Assembly (NCBI GenBank): GCA_023423535.1
Contig: JAFAFL010000006.1
Span: forward strand, 102,176-166,175
Source: Pseudomonadota bacterium
Lineage (GTDB): Bacteria; Myxococcota; Myxococcia; Myxococcales; Myxococcaceae
Direction: 5' to 3'
DNA length: 64,000 nucleotides
Positions within the stretch are counted from its first letter, which is position 1; every line of letters starts with the position of its first letter. This document shows, piece after piece, positions 55,301 to 63,554 of the stretch. The position numbers and the translations under genes were made by a program. Under the pieces are notes generated by a model. The model had not been told where the DNA came from. It saw only the letters and a program-made list of their open reading frames with translations, and did not search any database.

Positions 55301-56285
55301 CCACCCGCTCGGAGCACGCGCCGACTTCCGGTGCGCGAGACGCCGTGACGAAGCTCAACGCAGAGGGCGCGGCGGGAACGATCTCCACCGTCCTCGTCGC
55401 GCCGGCCACGCCCGCCGCGTTCGCCGAGACCTGCACCGGACCCACCACCGTCCCGCGCACGTGCAGCGCCACCCGCGTCTCGCCGCCGGAGAGGCTCAGC
55501 GCCTCGACCCTCTGCGCGCACTCCGGATCGCGGAAGAGCTCCAGTCCCGAAGTCTGGGGCGTGCTGCTCAACGCGACCTGCAACGACTCGCTCACCGGCG
55601 ATGCGTTGCCGAAGCTGTCGCGGCTCTCCAGCACCAGCGCCGACGAGCAGTTGCCCGCGGTCACCGGCGCGGTCTCGCCGACGAAAGCGAGCGCCACCGG
55701 CGGCGCCGCGCACACCTTTCCGGCGCACGACGGATCCGCGCAGCCCACCAGCCCGTCGCAGTTCAGATCCTCGAGCCCCATGCAGCGCTCGGTCGCAGCC
55801 GGATGGGCCAGCGCGTTGGCGTCGTTGCAGTCCGGCCCGCGATGCTGCGTGGAGATGAACCCGTCGCGATCCGCGTCGAGCGCGACGTCCGGCGCGCGCA
55901 GGGGCAGGGCGATCTCCTCGACCTCTCCCGGCACGAAGCGCGCACCCACCGGCGCCGTCTGCCCGTTGAACGCGAGCGGCTCATCGCAGCCCTCGCCCCA
56001 CAACGCGACCGCGCGCAGCTCCACCTGCTCCGCGAGCTCGCCGCGATAGATCGCCACCCGGTACTCGCGCAGCCTGCCGCCCTCGAAGTGCGTGGACGCC
56101 ACCGGCGCGCCGTCCGCCCCGAGCACCTCCACCCGCACGCAGGTCGCGCGCACGGCCTCGTCGAGCTGAACCACCGCGAGCACGGTTCCGTCCGCTTGCG
56201 GATCGCGGCAGCCGGCGCCGAGCGCGCAGACTGCCAACGCGACAGAGATCAGCGTGCGGGCCGGCAGGTGCTGAAGGGGAATCAT
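52365..56285 (-). CDS. Giant lipoprotein with cysteine-paired Ig-like modules
   Basis: A 1306-residue lipoprotein (lipobox ALGAGC). After a beta domain there is a MopE-type metal-binding-like motif (GPDCNDANALAHP, then NCDGLVGC). Seven repeated modules of about 95 residues follow, each opening with a C-S strand such as GECSSALTVQSLD or GACSERVEVESRDAFGN and holding a second Cys in FYADASC-type sequence, so each module should carry its own disulfide. The C-terminus has three copies of a different domain (TLLFYGATGN, TFLLHGMDYGGNGY, TFLLYTWRSNTGN). It looks like a long surface or adhesive stalk. Ligand unknown. Confidence 0.85.
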   Translation of the reverse strand: MIPLQHLPARTLISVALAVCALGAGCRDPQADGTVLAVVQLDEAVRATCVRVEVLGADGAPVASTHFEGGRLREYRVAIYRGELAEQVELRAVALWGEGCDEPLAFNGQTAPVGARFVPGEVEEIALPLRAPDVALDADRDGFISTQHRGPDCNDANALAHPAATERCMGLEDLNCDGLVGCADPSCAGKVCAAPPVALAFVGETAPVTAGNCSSALVLESRDSFGNASPVSESLQVALSSTPQTSGLELFRDPECAQRVEALSLSGGETRVALHVRGTVVGPVQVSANAAGVAGATRTVEIVPAAPSALSFVTASRAPEVGACSERVEVESRDAFGNTSAVPMPLALALAAQPAMGVTFYADASCTTEAELVTINATTSRTGFHFRGTRPGPVQVNVSAVGLGEASQVQTVGLGPPTTLVFRSTPQALTTGECSSALTVQSLDDWENPSPPMQAVALALSAMPLDGVTFHAVAGCGDAPVTSVALPATTSEAAFYVRSVRPGTPTVRVQAPFAQATQGLTVQTGPAASVHFTSMPQTIAAGGCSSAIGLERRDAHGNPTVTGGPLAVTLGSMPSGVGFFSDGACSLPLGSQTVTLTAATGSVHVSGTIAGTSTLTANAAGLTGGTQALVINAGPPQQLVLGGVPQTLETGECSAQATLLVRDAFGNTVPAGALTAVSLTAVPEDDFEFFTDSMCAMPTTSLGIPGTATGALFHFRGIRPGTFEITTSANGLQPSQGNVTVETGPPARVRFVTAAQTLPVNQCSAEVRVELTDAFHNPSAVTSPFALTLSAVPSMGLTFYSDETCTTPATGVTVPAGASIESFRFRSTSVGQVQVTASGTGLTGDTQQHMIEQAAAALAFSSAPQTRWAGECSDPVTVQSRDAQGAPAAVISNTIVLLKGEPSTGFAFYADAQCTQPVNSVTILQNTDSATVHFKGLTEGAVTMTGESGSFSPASQTTTIRAASSGGSCTLAGGESEVSCPITQAVPDMNKTLLFYGATGNHAEPRRALARCFLESASNIRCTRGHNPGETISITWRSVYFPSGVQVRHVQSDCNSANNVTDVALSPPVGDVAQTFLLHGMDYGGNGYAQDVFATVELQSPSNVRITRHGGNCGNSPRYAVQVVEWTGAQVARGTLSGGIPNAALNETASGLPSLTAAEAARTFLLYTWRSNTGNMNGRMVRGSLPDASSALFERNTALADGVSAIHYERVTLPPGNVVHAVPVSMANSAASATGTFPAVDVSRASAFAGGMAIGGPVGGTGSQNNARPENMMARFTFSSPTEINATRARTEGAAAWTVWVVQFEP

Positions 56286-56315
56286 GTCGCGGCAGGCTAT
56301 CACCGCGAGCAGAGT

Positions 56316-57215
56316 TCAGCGTCCGCTCGACCCTCGGCGGTTGTCCGGGGTGCCCGCGGGCATCTCCACGAACTCGCACATCTCGCACAGCCGCGAGTAG
56401 ATGCGCTCGCCCACGCGGTCGCGGAGGATCTCGCCGGTCCCGTCACGCTGCGAGGGCCCGACGTCGCGCGGATTCGAGTACCCGTGCCGCACCGCGCCAC
56501 CGTGCCCCGCGTTCGGCCTCGGGTCCGGCGCCAGCGAGTAGTTCGTGGCGAAGAGCGTGGTGCGCCCCGCGTTGTAACGGCGCGCGATGAGCTCATCCAT
56601 CGTGTCGAGCTCGAAGGGACTTCCGCGGCCCTTGCCCAATTCGTCGATGGCGAGGACCTCGACCTCGGAGAGCGGGCCGATGATCTCGCCGCCGCTCTTT
56701 CCCTCGTTGAAGCCGCGGCGAATGGTCGCGTAGAGCAGCGAGATCTCCACGTAGGCGCACCGCACGCCGCGCTCCAGCGCCAGGTGCGACAGCGCCGCGC
56801 CGAGCAGGTGCGTCTTCCCCGTGCCCACCGGCCCCGAGAGGATGAAGCCGCGCCCGTCGCCCTTCGGCGAGTACCCGAGCGTGAACGACCGCGAGACCTT
56901 CTGCGCGCGCGCCTGATCCGGATGGAAGGGCCGGTAGTTGTCGAAGGTCGCGTGCGAGACCGACGCGGGGAGCTTCACCTCGTTGAACGCGCTCACCCGG
57001 CGCGCGCGAAGCCGGCACGCGCAGTCGACCATCACGTCGTAGGTGCGCGGCCCCATCTTCCCGCTCACCGTCTCGGTGCGGCGCTCGTACACGAAGCCGA
57101 GTCCCCCGCAGTGCTCGCAGGTCCGAGCGCACTCGCACTGCTGCGCGAACGCATACGAGCCGCGCCGCTCCACCGTCACCTTCCGCCCCTGGCACTTCGC
57201 GCAGACCGCCGACAT
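56316..57215 (-). CDS. DnaC-like AAA+ ATPase (helicase loader type) with zinc-ribbon N-terminus
   Basis: A 299-residue protein. The N-terminus has paired Cys motifs (CAKCQGRKV, CECARTCEHCGGLGF, CACRLR), like a zinc ribbon. The AAA+ part has Walker A GPVGTGKTHLL, Walker B VLAIDELGKG, and ATNYSLAPD. This arrangement fits the DnaC/DnaI helicase-loader group. It starts ten bases after the stop of the upstream unknown gene at 57226, suggesting a two-gene replication module. It could also act outside chromosome replication. Confidence 0.85.
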   Translation of the reverse strand: MSAVCAKCQGRKVTVERRGSYAFAQQCECARTCEHCGGLGFVYERRTETVSGKMGPRTYDVMVDCACRLRARRVSAFNEVKLPASVSHATFDNYRPFHPDQARAQKVSRSFTLGYSPKGDGRGFILSGPVGTGKTHLLGAALSHLALERGVRCAYVEISLLYATIRRGFNEGKSGGEIIGPLSEVEVLAIDELGKGRGSPFELDTMDELIARRYNAGRTTLFATNYSLAPDPRPNAGHGGAVRHGYSNPRDVGPSQRDGTGEILRDRVGERIYSRLCEMCEFVEMPAGTPDNRRGSSGR

Positions 57216-57225
57216 GCCGGGCCTT

Positions 57226-57876
57226 CTACCAGAACGAAGGCAGCGCCAACGCCCGCGCGACGAGCGCGTGACGATGGAACCTTTTCGAGAGAATCCGCGC
57301 CCTTGCAGACCCCAGGGGCTGCCCGCCCGCCAGCTGTGACGCCTCCCTGTACAGCAGGCGGCGCTGCGCCCACGGCATCGCGCGGATGAGCACCGCGTGC
57401 ACGAGCTCCTCGATCCGCTCCGCCATCGCCAGCTCCGGCGCGGGCGCCTTCAGCGGACCCGCGAGCAGTCGCGACACGACGATCCCCAGCTCCGGCCGCT
57501 CGCGCCCGAGCTTCGCCACCGCGCTCTTCGCCTTCTTCCAACGGTCCTCTTCGAGCGAGCCCTGCTGCGCAGTCTGCTCGGAGATTTCACCTCTGCCGGC
57601 GGCGCGCTTCTGCCACTTGCGGATCTCCGCTTCGACCTCGCGTTTGCACGCGCGCAGCGAGCGCAGCGCAGGCTCACCCGGCCTCGCATCCCAGAGCGCG
57701 CGTTCGGCGGCGCGACGAATGCCGCGGGCCACCACTTCGACCGGTACGCCGGTCTCGCTCCACGCCATCAAGAGCTGTACGTCCAGAGGCGACAACATGA
57801 GGCCAGCGCCTCGATGAGCGAGGAAGCACTCGGAGATTTGCTCCTGGAAGCTCGCGTTTTCGGGCAGCAGACTCAT
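57226..57876 (-). CDS. Unknown protein upstream of the DnaC-like gene
   Basis: A 216-residue soluble protein, basic and helical. The segment LMLSPLDVQLLMAWSETGVPVEVVARGIRRAAER resembles a winged or helical module found in proteins next to DnaC-like ATPases, comparable with DnaD-type replication proteins, though the match is only by pattern. It contains a Lys/Glu-rich middle and ends ARALALPSFW. The start is the ATG at MSLLPENASF. It diverges from the gliding operon. Confidence 0.65.
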   Translation of the reverse strand: MSLLPENASFQEQISECFLAHRGAGLMLSPLDVQLLMAWSETGVPVEVVARGIRRAAERALWDARPGEPALRSLRACKREVEAEIRKWQKRAAGRGEISEQTAQQGSLEEDRWKKAKSAVAKLGRERPELGIVVSRLLAGPLKAPAPELAMAERIEELVHAVLIRAMPWAQRRLLYREASQLAGGQPLGSARARILSKRFHRHALVARALALPSFW

Positions 57877-57912
57877 AGCTCTTCCGTGCCGCTGTATCAG
57901 AGGGCAGCGCGG

Positions 57913-57941
57913 TTGACCCCGGCTCATCGTCCGAGGATGAT
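57913..57941 (+). promoter_or_regulatory. Likely promoter of the gliding operon
   Basis: TTGACC (57913-57918) and GATGAT (57936-57941) are 17 bases apart. The -35 matches five of six and the -10 four of six consensus bases. The transcript would begin about 43 bases before the gltD-like start. Confidence 0.5.
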
Positions 57942-57990
57942 TCGCGCCTGTTTCCAAAGGGAATTCGCCCACTTGCGGATCCCAACCGGG

Positions 57991-60900
57991 ATGGACATGC
58001 GAACACTCGTTCTCGCGATCACGCTCCTTCTCGCCGTCTCTTCGGCGAACGCGCAAGGCACGCGCCGCCCTCCCGGCCGTGCCAACGCGGAGGCGGGCCT
58101 GAAGAAGGACACCTCGGCGGCGCCGGACCAGAGCCTCGCCGGTGACATCACGCGTCAGAAGGCGGAGACGACCGAGGCCGCGCCCTCGTTGCAGTACGAC
58201 CAGTTCCGCATCGGCGTGGAGGTGCAGGTCGCGGACAAGCGCCGTTCGCAGATCGAGAACCTGCGCAAGATCATCGCGCTCACCGGGGACGATCAGGCGG
58301 AGAAGCCGGACCTGCTCTTCCGGCTCGGCGAGCTCTACTTCGAGGAGTCGAAGTTCTTCTTCTACGAGGCCAACCGGAAGGACGACGACTACATCCGCGC
58401 GATGAACGCGGGCGACGCGGCGGGCCAGCAGCGCGCGCAGGCGGAGAAGGCGGAGCTGCTGAAGAAGAGCCGCGAGTACTCCACCATGGCGACGGACGCC
58501 TACGCGGACATCGTGCAGCGCTTCAAGGACTACAAGCGCACCGACGAGGTCCTCTACTTCCTCGGCCACAACCTCATGGAGGCCGGTGAGGATCGCAAGG
58601 CGCTCGCGGCGTACGGCCGGCTGATCAAGAACTACGCGAAGCCGCCCCACGTCTCGCGCTACCTCGCGGACGCGTACCTCGCCTACGGCGAGTACTACTT
58701 CGTCAACTCGAAGGGAAAGCGCGAGCAGCTGCAGGAGGCGCTGAAGTACTACCAGCTCGCCGAGGGCTTCCCGGAGAACCAGGTCTACGCCTTCAGCATC
58801 TACAAGCAGGGTTGGTGCTACTTCAACCTCGGCGAGTACGACCGGGCGATGGACAAGTTCAAGACCGTCGTCCTCTACGCGCAGTTCGCGGGCGCGCAGG
58901 CGGTGGAGAAGGACGGCGGCAAGGGCGGGCGCAACACGCTCGTGCGCGAGGCCCGGAGTGACTACGTGAAGGCCTTCGCGCGCTCGCAGCGCAAGGCCTC
59001 GGAGGCGCGCGCGGACTTCGGCCAGGTGACGAGTGAGGACGAAGAGCAGTGGCAGATGCTCAAGGGCCTCGCGAACCTCTACTACGCGGACGGCAAGGAC
59101 CGGGAAGCGGCGCTGACCTACAACACGCTGATCGGCCTGCGTCCGCGCTCGCCGGAGGCGCCGGGCTTCCAGGGCCGCATCGTCGACTGCGTGCTCCGCG
59201 CCGGAAACAAGAAGATGACCGTCGATCAGGTGCGCCGCCTGGTGACCATCCACGACGAGGTGGTGAAGAGCGGCGCGATCAAGGACGAGAAGGACAAGCG
59301 CGCGCTGGAGGAGGCCCGCGAGCTGTCCGAGCGCACCCTGTCGAACCTCGCGGTGAACTGGCACAACGAGGCGAAGAAGACGCGCGACGACGAGACCTTC
59401 GGCTACGCGAACGAGGTCTACGGCGACTACCTCACGCTCTTCCCGGAGAACGCCAAGGCGTACGACCTGCGCTTCTTCTGGGCGGAGCTGCTCAACGACA
59501 ACCTGCAGCGCTTCGACAAGAGCGCCGAGCAGTACGGGCTCGTGTTCGCGCAGGACATCGAGCGGGTGAAGAAGGGCGAGAAGCCCGGCAAGTGGATGAC
59601 CAACGCCGCCTACAACGCGGTGCTGGCCTGGGACGAGGTGGTGAAGGGCGCGGAGCAGAAGGGCACCCTCAAGCAGCCGGACGTGTCGGACCCGCTGAAG
59701 AAGGCGGAGTTCGCGCCGCTGCGGAAGGCGCTGCTCGACGCGTCGGAGCGCTACCTCGAGCACATCGCCGACGGCGAGAAGCGGGTGGAGATCGCCTTCA
59801 AGGTGGCGAACCTCTACTACCGGCACAACCACTTCGACTCGGCGGTCACGCGCTTCGCGGAGATCACGGAGAAGTATCCGAACCACAAGTTCGAGGACGG
59901 GCAGAAGGCCGGCGAGCTCGCGGCGAACCTCATCCTCGACACCTACAACCTGCTCAACGACTGGGCGAAGGTGAACGAGTGGGCGCGGCGCTTCTACAAC
60001 GACAAGAACCTCGCCCAGGGTGAGTTCCGCACCCAGCTCGCGCAGCTGGTGGAGCAGTCCGCGTTCAAGCTCATCAACCAGCTGGAGGCGAACAAGGAGT
60101 TCTCCAAGGCGGCGGACGCGTACCTCGCGTTCGTGACCGAGTTCCCGAAGAGCGAGATCGCGGACAAGGCGCTGTTCAACGCGTCGATCGACTTCTACCA
60201 GGCGGGGATGCTCGACCGGGCGATCGAGACGCGGAAGCGGATCATCGCGCAGTACCCGAAGAGCGACTTCGTGCCCGCCTGCATCTACGCCAACGCGGAG
60301 GCGCTGGAGGCCATCGGCGACTTCAGCGAGGCGGCGGCCCACTACGAGCAGTACGTCGCGGGCTACGAGAAGAGCACCGGAGGCTCGGCCAGGAAGGCCC
60401 CGGCTCGCGGCGCGAAGAAGGGCAGGGCGCAGGCTGCCCCCGCGCAGCCGGAGAAGAAGCAGGTCTGGGAGGAGAGCAAGGCCCAGGTGGCGCTGTTCAA
60501 CGCGGGCATCTTCCGCGACGGGCTCGGCCAGTACCGGCAGGCGCTGAAGAACCGCGAGCGCTACCTCGAGCTGTGGCCGAAGGCGCAGGACGCGGAGCTG
60601 GTGTTCCTCTCCATCGCCGACCTGCACGAGAAGGCGGGCGCCTGGAGCCGGAGCCTCAAGCACCTCGAGGAGTACCAGAAGCTCTACGGCAAGGACCCCT
60701 CGAAGCTCCTCACCGCCGAGGGCCGGCTCGCGCAGACCTACGCGCAGAAGCTCCGCCGGCCGGCAGACGCGCGCCGCATCTACAAGCGGACGTGGGACTT
60801 CTACGAGAAGCTTCCCCGCCGCACCCGTGACGCGCTGTCGAACCCGGCGCTGGACGCGGTGGCGCGGGCGCACCTCGAGCTGTCGGAAGAGGAGTGGAAG

Positions 60901-61611
60901 CAGTTCACCTCGCTGAAGCTCAAGTGGGGCGAGGGCCGCTTCATGGCCGACCACTTCAAGAAGTCGCTGCAGGACAAGGTGAAGGCGATGGCGGCGGTGC
61001 AGAAGCGCTACACGCAGACGGTGCAGTTCAAGTCCGGCGACCCGGCGATCTGCGCGCTCTACCGCGTGGGCGAGAGCTTCCACCACATGGCGGACGCGGT
61101 GGCCAACGCGCCGATGCCCCGCGGCGCGCCGGAGGAATTGAAGGACGCCATCCGCGAGGAGCTCGACGCGCAGGTGCAGCCCATCCGCGAGCAGGCCGCG
61201 GAGGCCTTCAGCGTGACGGTGCAGAAGGGCCAGGAGCTCGACATCTTCAACGACTGCTTCCAGAAGGCGCTGACCCAGCTGCGGAGCGGCTACCGGCCGG
61301 AGCAGTTCCCGAAGGTGCGCGAGGACAAGCCGGAGCTGGCGGCGGCGGCGGAGCGGGTGATCGGCGGAGGCATCCTCGCCGCGCTGCAGCCCCTGCCGGT
61401 GGTCACGAAGGCGCAGGCCGAGCAGAACCGCGAGAGCGCGCGGGGCCTGAAGGACGACCTGCAGGAGCTGAAGAACCTGCCGCAGGGGAACACGAAGCCT
61501 GTGTCTGGCGCGAGCGGCGCGGGCGCGACGAACGCGGGCGGGACCGGCAGCGGCGCGGGGCGCGGCATGCCGAAGAAGGACCTCGAGAGCGAGCCGGAGG
61601 ACAGGCTGTGA
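57991..61611 (+). CDS. gltD: TPR gliding-motility protein, AgmU/GltD homologue
   Basis: A 1206-residue exported protein. The signal peptide ends SSANA before QGTRRPPG, and most of the rest consists of TPR and TPR-like helical repeats (FRLGELYFEESKFFFYEANRK, AYGEYYFVNSKGKREQLQEALKYY, FAEITEKYPNHKFEDGQKAGELAANLI). Near residue 800 a Lys/Ala-rich linker interrupts the repeats. Size and layout match AgmU/GltD, a periplasmic part of the Myxococcus gliding machine. It is the first gene of an operon whose next three genes match GltE, GltF and GltG. Its TGA overlaps the next start region. The sporulation paralogue NfsD is the main alternative identity. Confidence 0.85.
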   Translation: MDMRTLVLAITLLLAVSSANAQGTRRPPGRANAEAGLKKDTSAAPDQSLAGDITRQKAETTEAAPSLQYDQFRIGVEVQVADKRRSQIENLRKIIALTGDDQAEKPDLLFRLGELYFEESKFFFYEANRKDDDYIRAMNAGDAAGQQRAQAEKAELLKKSREYSTMATDAYADIVQRFKDYKRTDEVLYFLGHNLMEAGEDRKALAAYGRLIKNYAKPPHVSRYLADAYLAYGEYYFVNSKGKREQLQEALKYYQLAEGFPENQVYAFSIYKQGWCYFNLGEYDRAMDKFKTVVLYAQFAGAQAVEKDGGKGGRNTLVREARSDYVKAFARSQRKASEARADFGQVTSEDEEQWQMLKGLANLYYADGKDREAALTYNTLIGLRPRSPEAPGFQGRIVDCVLRAGNKKMTVDQVRRLVTIHDEVVKSGAIKDEKDKRALEEARELSERTLSNLAVNWHNEAKKTRDDETFGYANEVYGDYLTLFPENAKAYDLRFFWAELLNDNLQRFDKSAEQYGLVFAQDIERVKKGEKPGKWMTNAAYNAVLAWDEVVKGAEQKGTLKQPDVSDPLKKAEFAPLRKALLDASERYLEHIADGEKRVEIAFKVANLYYRHNHFDSAVTRFAEITEKYPNHKFEDGQKAGELAANLILDTYNLLNDWAKVNEWARRFYNDKNLAQGEFRTQLAQLVEQSAFKLINQLEANKEFSKAADAYLAFVTEFPKSEIADKALFNASIDFYQAGMLDRAIETRKRIIAQYPKSDFVPACIYANAEALEAIGDFSEAAAHYEQYVAGYEKSTGGSARKAPARGAKKGRAQAAPAQPEKKQVWEESKAQVALFNAGIFRDGLGQYRQALKNRERYLELWPKAQDAELVFLSIADLHEKAGAWSRSLKHLEEYQKLYGKDPSKLLTAEGRLAQTYAQKLRRPADARRIYKRTWDFYEKLPRRTRDALSNPALDAVARAHLELSEEEWKQFTSLKLKWGEGRFMADHFKKSLQDKVKAMAAVQKRYTQTVQFKSGDPAICALYRVGESFHHMADAVANAPMPRGAPEELKDAIREELDAQVQPIREQAAEAFSVTVQKGQELDIFNDCFQKALTQLRSGYRPEQFPKVREDKPELAAAAERVIGGGILAALQPLPVVTKAQAEQNRESARGLKDDLQELKNLPQGNTKPVSGASGAGATNAGGTGSGAGRGMPKKDLESEPEDRL

Positions 61612-61628
61612 TGGTGAGGAACGATTCG

Positions 61629-63146
61629 ATGCGGGTGCTCCGGGGTGCTCTGGTGGCGGTGGCGGCGCTGTCGCTCGCCGCGTGCGCGGGACAGAAGGAG
61701 ACGGTCCGGCCGTCCGACGTGAAGCTGCAGGGGCCGCAGGTCGGCGAGGAGCAGCAGGAGCGCCAGATCAGCAAGCGCGCCCAGCTCCTCTTCGAGGACG
61801 CGATCAAGGCGTTCGAGGCGCAGCAGAAGGCGAACACCTTCGACTACCCCTCTTTGGAGAAGAAGTTCGAGGCCGCGCTGGCCGAGGACGGGAACCTCGC
61901 CGAGGCCGAGTACAACCTCGGGGTGCTCGCGGAGCGGCAGGGTAGGAAGCAGGACGCCATCCGCCGCTACGAGGGCGCGCTGCGCCGCAAGCCCACGCTG
62001 CGCCAGGCGGCGGAGAACCTCGCCGTCATCATGCAGAACGACGGCAACGTGCAGGGCGCGGTCACCATCTACGGGCAGATCCTTCAGCACTACCCGGACG
62101 ACGCATCGGCGCGCGCGCGGCTGGCGGAGATCTACCGGCGCAACGGGGACCACGAGCGGGCAATGGCGTACGCCCGTGAGGCGCTCATCCGCGATCCGAA
62201 GACGATCACCGCCTACAAGGTGATGATGCGCAGCTACCTCGACCGCGATCAGCTGAGCATGTCGCGGCTGGTGGCGTTGCGCGCGCTGAAGCTCGACGAG
62301 ACCGACCCGGAGCTGCACCACACGGTGGGCCTCATCCTGCTGAAGGAGAACGAGAAGGAGAAGGCGATGCTCCAGTTCAAGCGCGCGGTGGAGGTGCGGC
62401 CGGACTTCGTGCCCTCGCACGTGAGCCTCGCGAAGCTCGCGCTGGAGTTCGAGGACTACCCGGGCGCGGAGGAGCACCTGCGCCGCGTGCTGCAGGCGGA
62501 CGGCAAGAACGCGGAGGCGCTGGTGCTGCTGGGCGTCGCCTACAAGGGCATGGGCCAGTTCGACAAGGCGCTGGTCGCCTACGAGGACGCGGAGAAGGTG
62601 AACCCGAACCTCGCGGCGATCTACCTCAACCGCGGGATCATCCTCGCGGAGCAGAAGGATGCGCCGGAGCGCGCGGTGGACCTCTACAAGAAGTACATGC
62701 AGCTGCAGGGCGGCGACGTGGCCCTGCGCGCGGAGAACCCGGTGTTCGCGCTCCTGCGCGAGGCGGAGACCTCCATCCAGGTGAAGGCCGAGGCGAAGCG
62801 CGCCGAGGAGGAGGCCGCGCGGATGGAGGCGGAGCTCGCGAAGCAGGAGGCCGAGCAGAAGGCGATGGAGGAGAAGGCCGCGCGCGACGCACAGAAGGCG
62901 AACGCGGCGCAGGAGGCCATCGGCGACGGCGCGCAGCCCGCGACCGGTGCCGGCGCGGGGCAGACGCAGCCCGCCTCCGCCACCTCCGGCTCCGGCTCGG
63001 TGAAGAAGGACGAGGAGAAGAAGACCGCGGCCACAGCGCCCGCTCCCGCGGTGCAGCCCGAAGCGAAAAAGGCAGCGCCCGCGGCACCTGCTGCGCCGAA
63101 GCGGCAGGGTGGTAAGTCGGACGACGAGCCCGCGGACAACTTGTAG
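61629..63146 (+). CDS. gltE: TPR lipoprotein, AglT/GltE homologue
   Basis: A TPR lipoprotein of about 505 residues. The lipobox is LSLAACAG. Six or more TPR units follow (AEAEYNLGVLAERQGRKQDAIRRYEGALRRKP, ARARLAEIYRRNGDHERAMAYAREAL, ALVLLGVAYKGMGQFDKALVAYEDAEKVNP), then an Ala/Glu coiled coil and a long Ala/Pro/Lys-rich tail. The ATG with GAGGAA upstream was chosen; an ATG at 61611 overlapping the previous stop (TGATG) is the alternative. It matches AglT/GltE in position and domain content. It likely binds the inner face of the outer membrane. Confidence 0.85.
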   Translation: MRVLRGALVAVAALSLAACAGQKETVRPSDVKLQGPQVGEEQQERQISKRAQLLFEDAIKAFEAQQKANTFDYPSLEKKFEAALAEDGNLAEAEYNLGVLAERQGRKQDAIRRYEGALRRKPTLRQAAENLAVIMQNDGNVQGAVTIYGQILQHYPDDASARARLAEIYRRNGDHERAMAYAREALIRDPKTITAYKVMMRSYLDRDQLSMSRLVALRALKLDETDPELHHTVGLILLKENEKEKAMLQFKRAVEVRPDFVPSHVSLAKLALEFEDYPGAEEHLRRVLQADGKNAEALVLLGVAYKGMGQFDKALVAYEDAEKVNPNLAAIYLNRGIILAEQKDAPERAVDLYKKYMQLQGGDVALRAENPVFALLREAETSIQVKAEAKRAEEEAARMEAELAKQEAEQKAMEEKAARDAQKANAAQEAIGDGAQPATGAGAGQTQPASATSGSGSVKKDEEKKTAATAPAPAVQPEAKKAAPAAPAAPKRQGGKSDDEPADNL

Positions 63147-63261
63147 CGCCGCTCGGGGGAACCGCTGCCGGAGCAGCGGTGTCCTCAACCGGGCCGCTGT
63201 CGTGAATGAAGGAACCCGGGTGGTAGCATCCCCGGTCACTGCAGAGAGAGAGAAGGCGACC

Positions 63262-63513
63262 ATGAAGAAGACGCTCCTCATCCTCGCCCTGCTCGCGCCC
63301 GCGGCAGGGTTCGCCCAGCAGAAGGGCGCTGGCGGAGACGTTCGCTACGCGAAGACCACGCAGATCGACTTCGAGGACGACACCATCGAGGGCGATCTGA
63401 CGAAGCCCGACGGTGAGTACGTCGAGGCGCGCAAGCGCGTGAAGCACGACAACCTGATCCGGATCCGCAAGGATTTCAAGGAGAAGGTCATGCAGTCGGT
63501 GGGCGAGCTGTAG
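63262..63513 (+). CDS. Small periplasmic protein, GltF-like
   Basis: An 83-residue exported protein: signal peptide (KKTLLILALLAPAAGFAQ), then a compact acidic-basic domain with IDFEDDTIEGDLTKPDGEYVEARKRV and a basic C-terminus (RIRKDFKEKVMQSVGEL). Its place after the AglT-like gene and before an FHA protein corresponds to gltF in Myxococcus, but the protein is short and the assignment rests largely on order. GAGAAGG precedes the ATG. Confidence 0.65.
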   Translation: MKKTLLILALLAPAAGFAQQKGAGGDVRYAKTTQIDFEDDTIEGDLTKPDGEYVEARKRVKHDNLIRIRKDFKEKVMQSVGEL

Positions 63514-63554
63514 TTGCAGTCGGAATTCCGGAAACGGAAACAGGAGAGAACCAC

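Noticed and set aside
57226..61086. A 1286-codon frame antisense to the gltD-like gene.
   Set aside because: Only its last 216 codons (57226-57876) look like a protein; the rest is the mirror of the TPR gene.
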